Shown in pieces: positions 46,537 to 55,298 of a DNA stretch of 64,000 nt; positions within the stretch are counted from its first letter, which is position 1, and the number at the start of each line of letters is the position of its first letter. This DNA comes from Stenotrophomonas sp. YIM B06876 (lineage in GTDB: Bacteria; Pseudomonadota; Gammaproteobacteria; Xanthomonadales; Xanthomonadaceae): contig NZ_JAUJUJ010000002.1 of NCBI RefSeq assembly GCF_030711595.1, positions 124,001 to 188,000 on the forward strand. Reading direction: 5' to 3'. The translations under genes and the position numbers were made by a program. A model generated the notes under the pieces. It did not search any database. It was not told the origin of the DNA and saw only the letters and a list, made by a program, of their open reading frames with translations.

Positions 46537-47469
46537 ATGTCCGCTTTGATCTGTGGTTCTCTTGCCTTTGACACCATCATGGTGTTTCCGGACCAGTTCA
46601 AGAACCACATCCTGCCGGACAAGGTGCACATCCTGAACGTCTCGTTCCTGGTGCCGCGCATGCGCCGCGAGTTCGGCGGCTGCGCCGGCAACATCGCCTA
46701 CAACCTGAAGCTGCTGGGCGGCGAGCCGATCCCGATGGCCACCGTGGGCCAGGATTTCAGCCCGTACCGCGAGCATTTCGCCGAACAGCGGATCGACATG
46801 TCGCGGATCAAGGTGCTCGATGACCTGTTCACCCCGCAGGCGTTCATCACCACCGACCACGACAACAACCAGATCACCGCCTTCCACCCCGGCGCGATGA
46901 TGCGTTCCTACGAGAACCACGTGCGCGACGTGCCCGGCGTGAGCTTCGGCATCGTCAGCCCGGATGGCCGCGAGGGCATGATCCAGAATGCGGCCGAATT
47001 CCTCGAATGCGGCATTCCGTTCATTTTCGACCCGGGCCAGGCGATGCCGCTGTTCAACGGCCCCGAACTGCGCCAGTTCATCGAGCAGGCCGACTACGTG
47101 GTGGTCAACGACTACGAGTCCAACCTGCTGCAGGAACGCACCGGCTGGGACGAAAAAGCGATCGTCAGCCGGGTCAAGGCCTACATCACCACCCAGGGCC
47201 CGAAGGGCGCGGTCATCCATACCCCGGAAAAGAGCTACCAGATCCCGCCCGCGCACGAGCGCCGGGTGGTCGATCCGACCGGCTGCGGCGATGCGTTCCG
47301 CGCCGGCCTGATCTTCGGCATCGAGAAGGGTTACGACTGGCTGACCATCGGCCGCATGGGCAACCTGATGGGCGCACTGAAGGTCGAGCACCCCGGCACC
47401 CAGAACCAGCGCTTCGACTTCGACGAGTTCAACGACCAGTTCAAGCAGCAGTTCGGCTACGCGCTCTGA
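46537..47469 (+). CDS. PfkB-family carbohydrate/adenosine kinase
   Basis: 310 residues of the ribokinase fold. MSALICGSLAFDTIMVF and the GGCAGNIAYNLKLLGG motif form the substrate lid region, VVNDYESNLL is typical of the adenosine-kinase-like branch, and DPTGCGDAFRAGL is the anion hole with catalytic Asp. It phosphorylates a nucleoside or sugar with ATP; adenosine is my best guess from the overall pattern. The ATG at 46537 is preceded by weak ribosome signals. A bidirectional terminator follows. Confidence 0.87.
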   Translation: MSALICGSLAFDTIMVFPDQFKNHILPDKVHILNVSFLVPRMRREFGGCAGNIAYNLKLLGGEPIPMATVGQDFSPYREHFAEQRIDMSRIKVLDDLFTPQAFITTDHDNNQITAFHPGAMMRSYENHVRDVPGVSFGIVSPDGREGMIQNAAEFLECGIPFIFDPGQAMPLFNGPELRQFIEQADYVVVNDYESNLLQERTGWDEKAIVSRVKAYITTQGPKGAVIHTPEKSYQIPPAHERRVVDPTGCGDAFRAGLIFGIEKGYDWLTIGRMGNLMGALKVEHPGTQNQRFDFDEFNDQFKQQFGYAL

Positions 47470-47490
47470 GCCGCGTCCCCGCTGGAATGG

Positions 47491-47516
47491 AAAACGGCGC
47501 CGCGGCGCCGTTTTTT
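47491..47516. terminator. Bidirectional rho-independent terminator
   Basis: A 10-bp stem AAAACGGCGC/GCGCCGTTTT (47491-47500 with 47505-47514) with a CGCG loop has A and T runs on opposite sides. It lies between the convergent kinase gene (ends 47469) and the HAD gene (ends 47527) and can end both. Confidence 0.88.
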
Positions 47517-47526
47517 CTGCCTGCCC

Positions 47527-48171
47527 TCAGCCGTTGCGCCAGCACTGCAGCAGCTCGGCGCAATCGCGCAGCCGCCACTGCGCCAGTCCCGGCCACGGGT
47601 CGCCGGCCTGGTTGACCAGCACCGCGGGCACGCCGGCCGCCTGCGCGCTGGCCAGATCGTAATAGTGGTCGCCGACCATGCGCATCGCCGGCGGCGCCAC
47701 GCCCCAGCGGGCGGCAAAGAACCGCAGCCCGGCCGGCGCCGGCTTTGGCGCCACCTCCTCGCGGCCGAGGATCTCTTCTGCGGCGAAACAGTGCGCCAGC
47801 CCGATCGCGGCCAACGTCAGCAGTGCCAGCTCGCGCGCGTTGCGGGTGAGGATGCCCAGCCGGCAACCGGCCGCCTGCAGCGTGGTCACCAGCGCCACCG
47901 CGCCCGGTGCGGGCGTCGCCGCCATCGCCAGCGCACGTTCGTGCCGCAGCAGCCAGTCGTGGCATTCGTCCGCCTGCCGCGGCGGCAACCCGGCCACGTG
48001 CTGCAGGATGTCGGCCCCGGCCGGAATCCCCAATTCACGCCGGATCAGATCGAAATCATGCAGCGGCTCGGTCAGGGTGCCATCCATGTCGAACACCCAG
48101 TGGCGGCTGGCCGCCACCGGCGGCAGGGAGGTACCGCCTGCGCCGCCCGCCATCGCCCCGCTCAATCCCAT
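47527..48171 (-). CDS. HAD-superfamily hydrolase (phosphatase, Gph-like)
   Basis: 214 residues. HAD motif I FDMDGTLT (D28, D30), motif II LTRNAR, and the motif III/IV region KPAPAGL and MVGDHYYDLASAQAAG are in place, with a small helical cap between residues about 45-100. It resembles phosphoglycolate-type phosphatases but shorter; the substrate is uncertain. The start overlaps the end of the upstream lipoprotein gene by 10 bp, so they form an operon. Confidence 0.87.
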   Translation of the reverse strand: MGLSGAMAGGAGGTSLPPVAASRHWVFDMDGTLTEPLHDFDLIRRELGIPAGADILQHVAGLPPRQADECHDWLLRHERALAMAATPAPGAVALVTTLQAAGCRLGILTRNARELALLTLAAIGLAHCFAAEEILGREEVAPKPAPAGLRFFAARWGVAPPAMRMVGDHYYDLASAQAAGVPAVLVNQAGDPWPGLAQWRLRDCAELLQCWRNG

Positions 48172-48896
48172 GCCGGCATCTGGCTGCCGTCCAGCCCGCC
48201 GGTTTCAAACAGTACACTGCGGGTGCCGCCGGCCTTGACCGGGAAGCTGATCTCCACGCTGCGGGCGTTGCGCACCGTCTTCCACATCGCCTTGTGGTCG
48301 GTGATGAACATCGCGATCGCCTCGTCGGTATCCGGCCGGTAGGCGGCCATGGGCCGTGGCGTGCCGCCATCCACCGCCACCGTGACCTGGCAGCTGCGGT
48401 AGCAGGCCTTGGCGAAGTCGCCGGCCTGCAGCACCAGATAGGCGTGGCGCTTCCATTCGGGGTGGTCGCGGAACACCAGTTGTACCGGCTTGGCGCCGCG
48501 GCCGTCCACGTCCACCGGCTGCTTGCTGTAGATCGTCGCCGAGCGCTGGGTGCCGCCCTTGACCGCCACCTGGCTGTAGTTCCACAGCGCCTGCATCCGC
48601 CGCAGCTCGCGCGCGGCCTCGCCCTTGGCCTTGACGTCGGCGTAGCCGGGTTCGACCCGGCGGGCGGTGTCCGAATCGGGAAACTGGTCGAACAGCCCCG
48701 CCCCCAAGATCCGCGCCTTGTCCCAGTCACCCGTGGTCACGGCGCTGTCGTACTGCTTGCCGAGGGCTTCGGCCTGCTGCTCGCGCGCGGCCCGGGCCCG
48801 CGTCGCGGCCGCTTCCTGCGCCTGGCGCTCGGCCTCGGGATTGCTGCAAGCCACCAGCGCGAGGGCGCAGGCCGTGGCCAGAATCAGGTGTTTCAT
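48162..48896 (-). CDS. Hypothetical lipoprotein
   Basis: 244 residues. A clear lipoprotein signal (MKHLILATACALALVACSN, Cys17) is followed by an Ala/Arg/Glu-rich helix (about 20-50), a short TPR-like segment (GDWDKARILGAGLFDQFP) and a beta-rich domain with two cysteines (ACYRSC) that could form a disulfide. I do not recognise the family. The ATG at 48896 is set by the signal peptide. It overlaps the downstream HAD phosphatase gene by 10 bp. Confidence 0.82.
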   Translation of the reverse strand: MKHLILATACALALVACSNPEAERQAQEAAATRARAAREQQAEALGKQYDSAVTTGDWDKARILGAGLFDQFPDSDTARRVEPGYADVKAKGEAARELRRMQALWNYSQVAVKGGTQRSATIYSKQPVDVDGRGAKPVQLVFRDHPEWKRHAYLVLQAGDFAKACYRSCQVTVAVDGGTPRPMAAYRPDTDEAIAMFITDHKAMWKTVRNARSVEISFPVKAGGTRSVLFETGGLDGSQMPAWD

Positions 48897-49107
48897 CAGG
48901 TGCTCCGTAGTTGACCGGGACGCCGTGGAGCGTCGACCGGCTACTTTATCGTCAAGCAATGGCGGCGGGACCCGCCGCGGCCGCGGGCATCGGGCCAGCG
49001 GCGGCCATTATTCGGGACCGGAGGCACCGCCGGCCAGCGCGGCGCTACGCCCGGGGTGGGGCGATGGCGGCCGCGAAACAGCAATACCCGGCCAGGGCCC
49101 GCCGCAC

Positions 49108-49137
49108 AAAAGAAAACGGCGGATTTCCCCGCCGTTT
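49108..49137 (-). terminator. Rho-independent terminator after the M1 peptidase gene
   Basis: Read leftward, a 9-bp stem (49137-49129 with 49122-49114, AAACGGCGG/CCGCCGTTT) with a 6-nt loop is followed by TCTTTT. It lies 24 bp past the end of the aminopeptidase gene. Confidence 0.83.
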
Positions 49138-49161
49138 CCGTTCAACCCGCCATTGCGGTGA

Positions 49162-51099
49162 TTACCGTTTGGCCGCGCCTGCTTCGGCCTTGGCCAGCAT
49201 TTCCTCCACCGAGGCGGTGGTGATCGGGTGGTAACCCGGCTTGGCGCGGGCGAACACTTCCTTGGCAAACGCCAGGCCTTCCGGCGTCTTCACCAGTTCG
49301 GCGTAGATCGGCAGGACCAGCTTGCGCCGGCCCACGCGCTGGATGAACTCGCCGGCCGCGGCCTGCGCTTCGGTATAGCCGCTGCGGATGGCCAGCGGAT
49401 ACCAGCGCATGGCGATTTCGCCATTGGCGGTACCGGTGAACTTGTAGCCGCGGTCCAGCTGCGCCAGCTTTTCCAGCGGCAGGGTCTTGCCCATGCCATC
49501 GATGAAGCGCACCCATTCCTGCGTGCTCCATTCGCTGGTCACCTGGCGGTTGGGCAACTGGTCACTGCCGAGGAAGGCGATGCGCGCGGTATCGACGATG
49601 GAGAAATTGCGCGAACGCGCCTTCTGCGCGAACGCCGGGATGCCCGGCTCGTTGAGCCATGCGTCCAGCTCGGCGGCGGTGACCGCGTTCGGGTTCTTCG
49701 GCAGCAGGTTCTTCTTCAGGTACGCGACGAACTGGTCGGTAGTGGCGCTCTGGAAGGCGTGGTCGTCAAACCAGCCGCGCAGGAACGGGTCGAACACCGC
49801 GCGGCCGAAACGCTGCTCCAGGAACTGCAGGAACCATGCGCCCTTGACGTAGGCCACCTGGCTCAACGCGTCGTCCGGGTCGCGCTCGGTCAGCGGCGGC
49901 AGCGCCAGCGCCTGGTCGGCCGGGTTCATGCCCTTCACTTCGGCCAGCAGGTCGGTCTGGTCGATCTCGCGCTCCATCTCGGCCATTTCCGGGCCGTACA
50001 GCGCCTCGGTGATGCGGGCCTGGACGTAGGTGGTGAAGCCTTCATTGAGCCAGATGTCCTTCCAGCTGGCGTTGGTGACCAGATTGCCGGACCAGCTGTG
50101 CGCCAGTTCGTGGGCGATCAGCGACACCAGCGACTTGTCACCGACGATCACGGTCGGGGTGGCGAAGGTCAGGCGCGGATTTTCCATGCCCCCGAACGGG
50201 AACGACGGCGGCAGCACCAGCATGTCGTAGCGGCCCCAGCGGTAAGGGCCGTACAGCTTTTCGGCGGCACCGATCATCTTCTCGGTGTCCTCGAATTCCT
50301 TGGCGGCCTTGCCGACCATCGACGGCTCGGCCCACACCCCGGAGCGGCCGGAGATCGGCTCGAACACCAGGTCGCCGGCGGCAATCGCCAGCAGGTAGGA
50401 CGGAATCGGCTGCGGCATCTTGAAGCTGTAATCCCCGTCGCGCACGGCCTTGGGATCGTTGTCGGCGCTCATCAGCACCATCACGTCCGGACGCGAGACC
50501 ACGTGCGCGCTGTAGGTGAAGCGCACGCTCGGGGTGTCCTGCAGCGGCACCCACGAACGGGCGTGGATCGCCTGCGACTGGCTGAACATGAAGGGCAGCC
50601 GCTTGCCCTCGGTCATCGACGGCTCCAGCCACTGCAGGCCCGAGGCGGTCGAGGCGGTGTGGTAGGTCACCTGCACCGTCTGCGGATGCTGTGGCGCCTC
50701 GATGCTCAGCTTGCTGCCGAACACCTTGTCGGCGCTGGCCAGCTGGAACGGCAGCGGCGACAGCGTGCCGCCGGCCTCCACCGCATCGACCTTCTCGATG
50801 GTCAGCTCGCGGGTGTCCAGCACCAGCTGGGTGGCGGCCTTGTCCTTCCAGTCCAGCGTGTAGGTGGCGGTGCCGGCGATCTGCTTGTGGTCGAAATCCA
50901 GCTTCAGGTCCAGCGCCAGGTCCTTGATGACGACCTTGTCCGGCTCGGCATAGGAGCTTTCATCGTGACTGCGGTTGACGGTATTCACAGCGGTGGCCGG
51001 TTTTTGGGCGGCGGGATCCGCCACGGCGGCAGCGGGTTCATTGGCACAGCCGGCGACGAACGCCATGGCCAGGGGCAGAAGCAGGAACGGTGTGCGCAT
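49162..51099 (-). CDS. M1-family aminopeptidase (leukotriene A4 hydrolase-like) lipoprotein
   Basis: 645 residues. The signal LLLPLAMAFVAGCAN gives a lipid-modified Cys18, so it is probably anchored in the envelope. The M1 domain shows the exopeptidase motif FGGMENPRL and zinc site HELAHSWSGN with the third ligand Glu in WLNEGFTTY. The C-terminal armadillo-like domain (about 500-645, SIVDTARIAFLG, VLPIYAELVKTPEG) matches leukotriene A4 hydrolase and the cold-active bacterial aminopeptidases rather than PepN. It releases N-terminal amino acids from peptides. Confidence 0.92.
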   Translation of the reverse strand: MRTPFLLLPLAMAFVAGCANEPAAAVADPAAQKPATAVNTVNRSHDESSYAEPDKVVIKDLALDLKLDFDHKQIAGTATYTLDWKDKAATQLVLDTRELTIEKVDAVEAGGTLSPLPFQLASADKVFGSKLSIEAPQHPQTVQVTYHTASTASGLQWLEPSMTEGKRLPFMFSQSQAIHARSWVPLQDTPSVRFTYSAHVVSRPDVMVLMSADNDPKAVRDGDYSFKMPQPIPSYLLAIAAGDLVFEPISGRSGVWAEPSMVGKAAKEFEDTEKMIGAAEKLYGPYRWGRYDMLVLPPSFPFGGMENPRLTFATPTVIVGDKSLVSLIAHELAHSWSGNLVTNASWKDIWLNEGFTTYVQARITEALYGPEMAEMEREIDQTDLLAEVKGMNPADQALALPPLTERDPDDALSQVAYVKGAWFLQFLEQRFGRAVFDPFLRGWFDDHAFQSATTDQFVAYLKKNLLPKNPNAVTAAELDAWLNEPGIPAFAQKARSRNFSIVDTARIAFLGSDQLPNRQVTSEWSTQEWVRFIDGMGKTLPLEKLAQLDRGYKFTGTANGEIAMRWYPLAIRSGYTEAQAAAGEFIQRVGRRKLVLPIYAELVKTPEGLAFAKEVFARAKPGYHPITTASVEEMLAKAEAGAAKR

Positions 51100-51149
51100 G
51101 GATCTGTAACCGATCTGGATGAATAAGCCAGTTTAACGTCCTGTGGCGA

Positions 51150-52049
51150 TCACGTCCGTTCGGTTTCCGTTTGCCGCTGCACACCGCCGTCCTCGCCCTG
51201 CAGCTGCCGACCGCCGGCATATTTGGCCCGGTACATCGCCGCATCGGCGCGGGCATAGAACCCGCGCAGGTCTTCGCCGGGGCGATAGGCCGCCCAGCCG
51301 GCGCTGGCCTGCACGGGCGGATCTTCCGCGCGGCGTGGCTGCTCCAGCGCCGCCAGCCATTGCCGCAGCTTGGCGGTGGCGATGTGATGTTCGGCATGCA
51401 CTCCGACCAGGAACTCATCGCCGCCCCAGCGCCCGATCCAGTCCTGCGCCCCCAGCCAGTGGTAGGCCGATTCCACCAGCCGCACCAGCACCTGGTCGCC
51501 GGCCTGGTGGCCGAAGCGGTCGTTGATCGGCTTGAGGTTGTCCAGGTCGACCACGAACAGCACGAACGGCCAGCTGTTGTCCTGGGCCTCGCGGGCCGAT
51601 TCGGCCAGCGCCTGCTCGCAGCCGCGGCGGTTGAGCGCCTCGGTCAGCGGATCGAGCAGCACGCTGCGGTGCAGGTCGGCCAGACCGGCGTCCACGCCAT
51701 GCAGGCTGCGGTTGATCCCGCGCAGCACCCGGCCGATCTCGTCCTGGCCCAGATCGGGCAGGTGCGGCAGGCGCTGTTGCTCGTAGTAGGCATCCAGCGC
51801 ATCGGCCGCGGCGCGCAACGGCGCCAGCAGCCGGTGCAGGGCCAGCAGCGTCGCCCCGCCGCCAGCCAGCGTGGCCACCAGCACCACGGCCAGAGCCGGC
51901 AGCAGGCGGCCGTGCTGGAAATCGCCCTGCCACAGCATCCAGCCCAGCAGACCCAGCAACGGCACCTGCAGGCCGACACACGCCACCGCCAGCAGTCTGG
52001 CGCTGAAGGAGCGCGGGAAAACCCGCGCCAACCGCTGATACAAGGACAT
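51150..52049 (-). CDS. Membrane-bound diguanylate cyclase (GGDEF)
   Basis: 299 residues. Two transmembrane helices at the N terminus (about 18-40 and 50-72) leave almost no periplasmic sensor, followed by a HAMP-like helix and a GGDEF domain (about 130-285) with LLDPLTEALNRRG, LDNLKPINDRFGHQAGD and an intact active site WGGDEFLVG. The inhibitory I-site RxxD that should lie five residues upstream is absent (GAQDWIGR), so product feedback is unlikely. It makes cyclic di-GMP and would alter motility or biofilm behaviour. It probably runs after ubiE, 66 bp upstream on the same strand. Confidence 0.92.
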   Translation of the reverse strand: MSLYQRLARVFPRSFSARLLAVACVGLQVPLLGLLGWMLWQGDFQHGRLLPALAVVLVATLAGGGATLLALHRLLAPLRAAADALDAYYEQQRLPHLPDLGQDEIGRVLRGINRSLHGVDAGLADLHRSVLLDPLTEALNRRGCEQALAESAREAQDNSWPFVLFVVDLDNLKPINDRFGHQAGDQVLVRLVESAYHWLGAQDWIGRWGGDEFLVGVHAEHHIATAKLRQWLAALEQPRRAEDPPVQASAGWAAYRPGEDLRGFYARADAAMYRAKYAGGRQLQGEDGGVQRQTETERT

Positions 52050-52115
52050 GCGTGCTTCCCGGAGAGCCGGCCTGCAGTGTGACCGCTGCAGCGCCAGGCA
52101 ACCGCTACCGCGGTC

Positions 52116-52880
52116 TCAGACCTTGTAGCCGGAGTGGATCGAGACGATCCCGGCGCTGAGGTTCTTGTAGTGGCAGCGCTCGAATCCGGCCTGCGCCATC
52201 ATCGCCTTGAGTTCTTCCTGCGGCGGATGCTTGCGGATGCTCTCGGCCAGATACTGGTAGCTGTCCGAATCGCCGCGCGCGAACAGCTTGCCCAGCCGCG
52301 GCAGCACCTTGAAGGAATGGAAGTCGTAGATCGGCTTGAACCAGTCCACGGTCACTTCGGAGAACTCCAGCACCCGCGCCTGGCCGCCGACCTTGAGCAC
52401 GCGGTACATCTCGCGCAGCGCGGCGTCCTTGTCGGTGACGTTGCGCAGGCCGAAGGAGATCGTCACCAGGTCGAAACTCTGGTCCGGGAACGGCAACGCC
52501 TCGGCATCGCACTGCACATAGTCGAAACCGGAGACATGGCCGCGATTGGTCAGCCGGTCGCGGCCCACCGACAGCATGCCGGCGTTGATGTCGCCCAGCA
52601 CCACGGCGCCCTCACTGCCCACCCGTTGCTTCAGCAGCACCGCGATATCGCCGGTGCCGCCCGCCAGGTCGAGCACGCGGTCGCCCGGCTTGACCTGCGC
52701 GGTGGCGACGAAATAGCGCTTCCACACCCGATGGATGCCCAGGCTCATCAGGTCGTTCATCAGGTCATAGTTGCCGGCGACCGAGGTGAACACCTCGCCG
52801 ACAAGCTTCTGCTTGTCCTTGGCGGGCACGTCTCGGAAACCGAAATGGGTGGTACCGGTCTTGTAGGGAGATTCGCTCAT
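52116..52880 (-). CDS. ubiE: Ubiquinone/menaquinone biosynthesis C-methyltransferase
   Basis: 254 residues. UbiE signatures: THFGFRDVPAKDKQKLVGEV, YDLMNDLMSLGIHRVWKR, SAM motif VLDLAGGTGDIA, ISFGLRNVTD and the ending LSAGIVSIHSGYKV. It methylates the benzoquinol ring in ubiquinone synthesis. The ATG at 52880 (MSESPYKTGTTHFGF) agrees with the family; the upstream codons are noise. It is divergent from the cytosine-deaminase-like gene. Confidence 0.96.
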   Translation of the reverse strand: MSESPYKTGTTHFGFRDVPAKDKQKLVGEVFTSVAGNYDLMNDLMSLGIHRVWKRYFVATAQVKPGDRVLDLAGGTGDIAVLLKQRVGSEGAVVLGDINAGMLSVGRDRLTNRGHVSGFDYVQCDAEALPFPDQSFDLVTISFGLRNVTDKDAALREMYRVLKVGGQARVLEFSEVTVDWFKPIYDFHSFKVLPRLGKLFARGDSDSYQYLAESIRKHPPQEELKAMMAQAGFERCHYKNLSAGIVSIHSGYKV

Positions 52881-53019
52881 GCGGCAATTATCGCACCGCC
52901 GGCGCCAGCGCGCCCTTGGCCCACGGCAGGGCCGCCACCGCCCTGCCGTTATCATGCCGACCCTGCGGGTGGCCGCGCGCCTCCTGCCCTGCCCGTCTGT
53001 GCCACCGAGGAAATTCCGC

Positions 53020-53472
53020 ATGATCACCACCCCCGACTATCGCGCCCTGCTCGACACCGCCATCGCCGAAGCCCGCCAGGGCCTGGCCGAAGGCGGCATC
53101 CCGATTGGCGCGGCGCTGTACCACAACGACGGCCGCCTGCTCGGCTGCGGCCACAACCGCCGGGTGCAGGAAGGCGATCCGTCGATCCACGGCGAGACCG
53201 ACGCCTTCCGCAAGGCCGGCCGCCAGCGCGGCTACCGCGACACCATCATGGTCACCACGCTGGCCCCGTGCTGGTACTGCAGCGGACTGGTGCGCCAGTT
53301 CAACATCGGCACCGTGGTGGTGGGCGAATCGGTCACCTTCGGCGGCGGCATCGACTGGCTGCGCGAGAACGGGGTCAACGTCATCGACCTGCAAAGCGAG
53401 GAATGCATCGCCATGATGGGTGGCTATATCGCCGCCAATCCCGAGATCTGGAACGAAGACATCGGCGAATGA
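53020..53472 (+). CDS. Cytosine deaminase-like nucleoside deaminase (Fcy1 type)
   Basis: 150 residues of the zinc deaminase fold. Zinc/catalytic motif HGETDAF and the cysteine pair in TLAPCWYC are intact. The second half (FNIGTVVVGESVTFGGGIDWL, EECIAMMGGYIAANPEIW ending NEDIGE) closely follows the yeast cytosine deaminase Fcy1 pattern, including the terminal DIGE. It would convert cytosine to uracil; isocytosine or other bases are possible. The ATG at 53020 follows a GAGGAAATTCCGC ribosome site. No pyrimidine permease or salvage gene adjoins it. Confidence 0.87.
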   Translation: MITTPDYRALLDTAIAEARQGLAEGGIPIGAALYHNDGRLLGCGHNRRVQEGDPSIHGETDAFRKAGRQRGYRDTIMVTTLAPCWYCSGLVRQFNIGTVVVGESVTFGGGIDWLRENGVNVIDLQSEECIAMMGGYIAANPEIWNEDIGE

Positions 53473-53599
53473 GCGCGGCGTTGCCGGCCGGTCACAGACC
53501 GGGGCACCCGCCTGTCCGGATTACGTTCCGGTAACACTCCGGTCACCGATTGGGCGCATGCTCCAGGCATCAGGGGGGATACTGATACCGAGGTGATGT

Positions 53600-53851
53600 A
53601 TGCCGCACCCATCGCGTCCTCTGCCGCCTGCACGTCGCTGCTCGCTGGCCGACGTCGGCGAGCGTCTGCGTACCCAGTACGCCCGCCATCAACGGTCGGC
53701 CAGCTTCTGGAACGCCTATCAGGCCATCCAGGACGAGCTGGCCGAGAGTTTTCCCGGGCAGCGCGTGGAGCTGTGCAACCTGATGGCCGAAATCGCCCAG
53801 CGCTTGGGCGCGGTCGAACAGGCGCAACTGGTGGATACCCCGCCGTTGTGA
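53600..53851 (+). CDS. Small hypothetical protein
   Basis: 83 residues. After a proline/arginine-rich start the centre looks like a real helical protein (SLADVGERLRTQYARHQ, SASFWNAYQAIQDELAESF, VELCNLMAEIAQRLGAV). Codon use and an AGGTGA ribosome site support it. It could be a small cytoplasmic two-helix protein; no family recognised. It lies between the deaminase gene and the 3' end of the efflux operon, facing the latter. Confidence 0.6.
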   Translation: MPHPSRPLPPARRCSLADVGERLRTQYARHQRSASFWNAYQAIQDELAESFPGQRVELCNLMAEIAQRLGAVEQAQLVDTPPL

Positions 53852-53906
53852 GCGCTCCCCACCGCGACGGGTACGCCCGCCGTTGCGGGCCGGTGTGGCC
53901 GGGCGC

Positions 53907-55298
53907 TCAGGTGCGCTCGCGCCAGCCACCGCCCAGCGCCTTGTACAGCGACACCCGGTTGGCCTGCCCGGCCAGTTGCGTGGCCACCAGTCCCTGCTGC
54001 GCACCGTAGAGCGTGCGCTGCGCATCCAGCAGCACCAGAAAGCCGTCCAGGCCGGCGTCATAGCGCGCCTGTGCCAGTTCGTGCGCGCGTTGTGCGGCCT
54101 GCAGCAGGGCCTGCTGCGCTGCCTGTTGTTCGCCCAAGGCCTGTTCCAGCGCCAGCGCATCGGCGACGTCGCGGAACCCGCTCTGGATCGCTTTTTCATA
54201 CTCGGCCAGGGCGATATCGCGATCGGCATTGGCCACGCCCAGGTTCGCGCGCAGGCGCCCGCCCTGGAAAATCGGCAGGCTGATCTGCGGCATGAAGCTC
54301 CAGATCCGGGTGCCGCTTTCAAACAGGCCCGACAGTTCAGCGCTGGCTGAACCGACCGCGCCGGTCAGCCGGATCGACGGGAAGAACGCCGCCCGCGCCG
54401 CACCGATATTGGCGTTGCCGGCCAGCAGCCGGTGCTCGGCCGCCATCACATCCGGGCGCCGCAACAGCACCTCGGCCGGCACCCCGGCCGGCAGCGGTTC
54501 CAGCCCGCCCACCTGCGCCACGAATGTCTCCGGCAGCAGATCCGCTGCCACCGTCTGCCCGGCGAGCAGGTTCAATGCGTTGCGGTCCTGCGCCAGCTGC
54601 CCGCGGTAACGCGCCACGTCGGCGCGCGCGGCTTCCAGTTGCGTCTGCGCCTGGTTCAGCTCCAGCGCCGAGGCCGCGCCCAGCCGCTCGCGCTGCTCGA
54701 TCAGCTGCAACGAGGTTGCGTGGCTGTCGAAAGTGGCCTGGGCGATACGCAGCCGTTCGCCATCGGCAGCCAGCCCCAGCCAGCTCTGGGCCACGCCCGC
54801 CACCAGCGACAACTGCGCGGCGCGGCGTGCCTCGGCACTGACGAAATACTGCTGCAACGCCGCTTCGCTGAGGTTGCGCACCCGCCCGAACAGGTCCAGT
54901 TCGAACCCGGCCACGCCCAGATCGGCGCTGTACTGCGTGCCGACCGGCATATCGCCGCCGCTGCGCAGCAACTGGCCGTTGGCTGCCAGGGCCGGCAGCC
55001 GCTCGGCACGCTGGATGCCGTACTGCGCCCGTGCCTTGTCGACATTGAGCATCGCCACGCGCAGGTCGCGGTTGTTCTGCAAGGCCAGCGCGATCACCTC
55101 CTGCAGCCGCGGATCGGTGAAGAAATCGCGCCAACCGGTCTCCGCTGCCGCGCCGCTGGACGCCCCGGCCGACGCCGGTATCGGCCATTGCACCGCCACA
55201 GCCGGCGCCACCTCGACATCACGCGGTTCGAGCACGGCGCACCCGGACACGAACAGGCCCACGGCCAGGGCCAGGGCGCCGGTTGCCGACTTAGACAT
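53907..55298 (-). CDS. smeF: RND efflux outer-membrane factor (SmeF/OprM, NodT family)
   Basis: 463 residues. Lipoprotein signal [15 protein letters not shown] (Cys20), then the duplicated TolC-like fold with [19 protein letters not shown] and [16 protein letters not shown] helices, [14 protein letters not shown] and LFGRV-type strand motifs, and the ending [14 protein letters not shown] typical of NodT factors. It forms the exit duct of the tripartite pump. The start overlaps the end of the permease gene by 8 bp. Confidence 0.92.
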   Translation of the reverse strand: MSKSATGALALAVGLFVSGCAVLEPRDVEVAPAVAVQWPIPASAGASSGAAAETGWRDFFTDPRLQEVIALALQNNRDLRVAMLNVDKARAQYGIQRAERLPALAANGQLLRSGGDMPVGTQYSADLGVAGFELDLFGRVRNLSEAALQQYFVSAEARRAAQLSLVAGVAQSWLGLAADGERLRIAQATFDSHATSLQLIEQRERLGAASALELNQAQTQLEAARADVARYRGQLAQDRNALNLLAGQTVAADLLPETFVAQVGGLEPLPAGVPAEVLLRRPDVMAAEHRLLAGNANIGAARAAFFPSIRLTGAVGSASAELSGLFESGTRIWSFMPQISLPIFQGGRLRANLGVANADRDIALAEYEKAIQSGFRDVADALALEQALGEQQAAQQALLQAAQRAHELAQARYDAGLDGFLVLLDAQRTLYGAQQGLVATQLAGQANRVSLYKALGGGWRERT

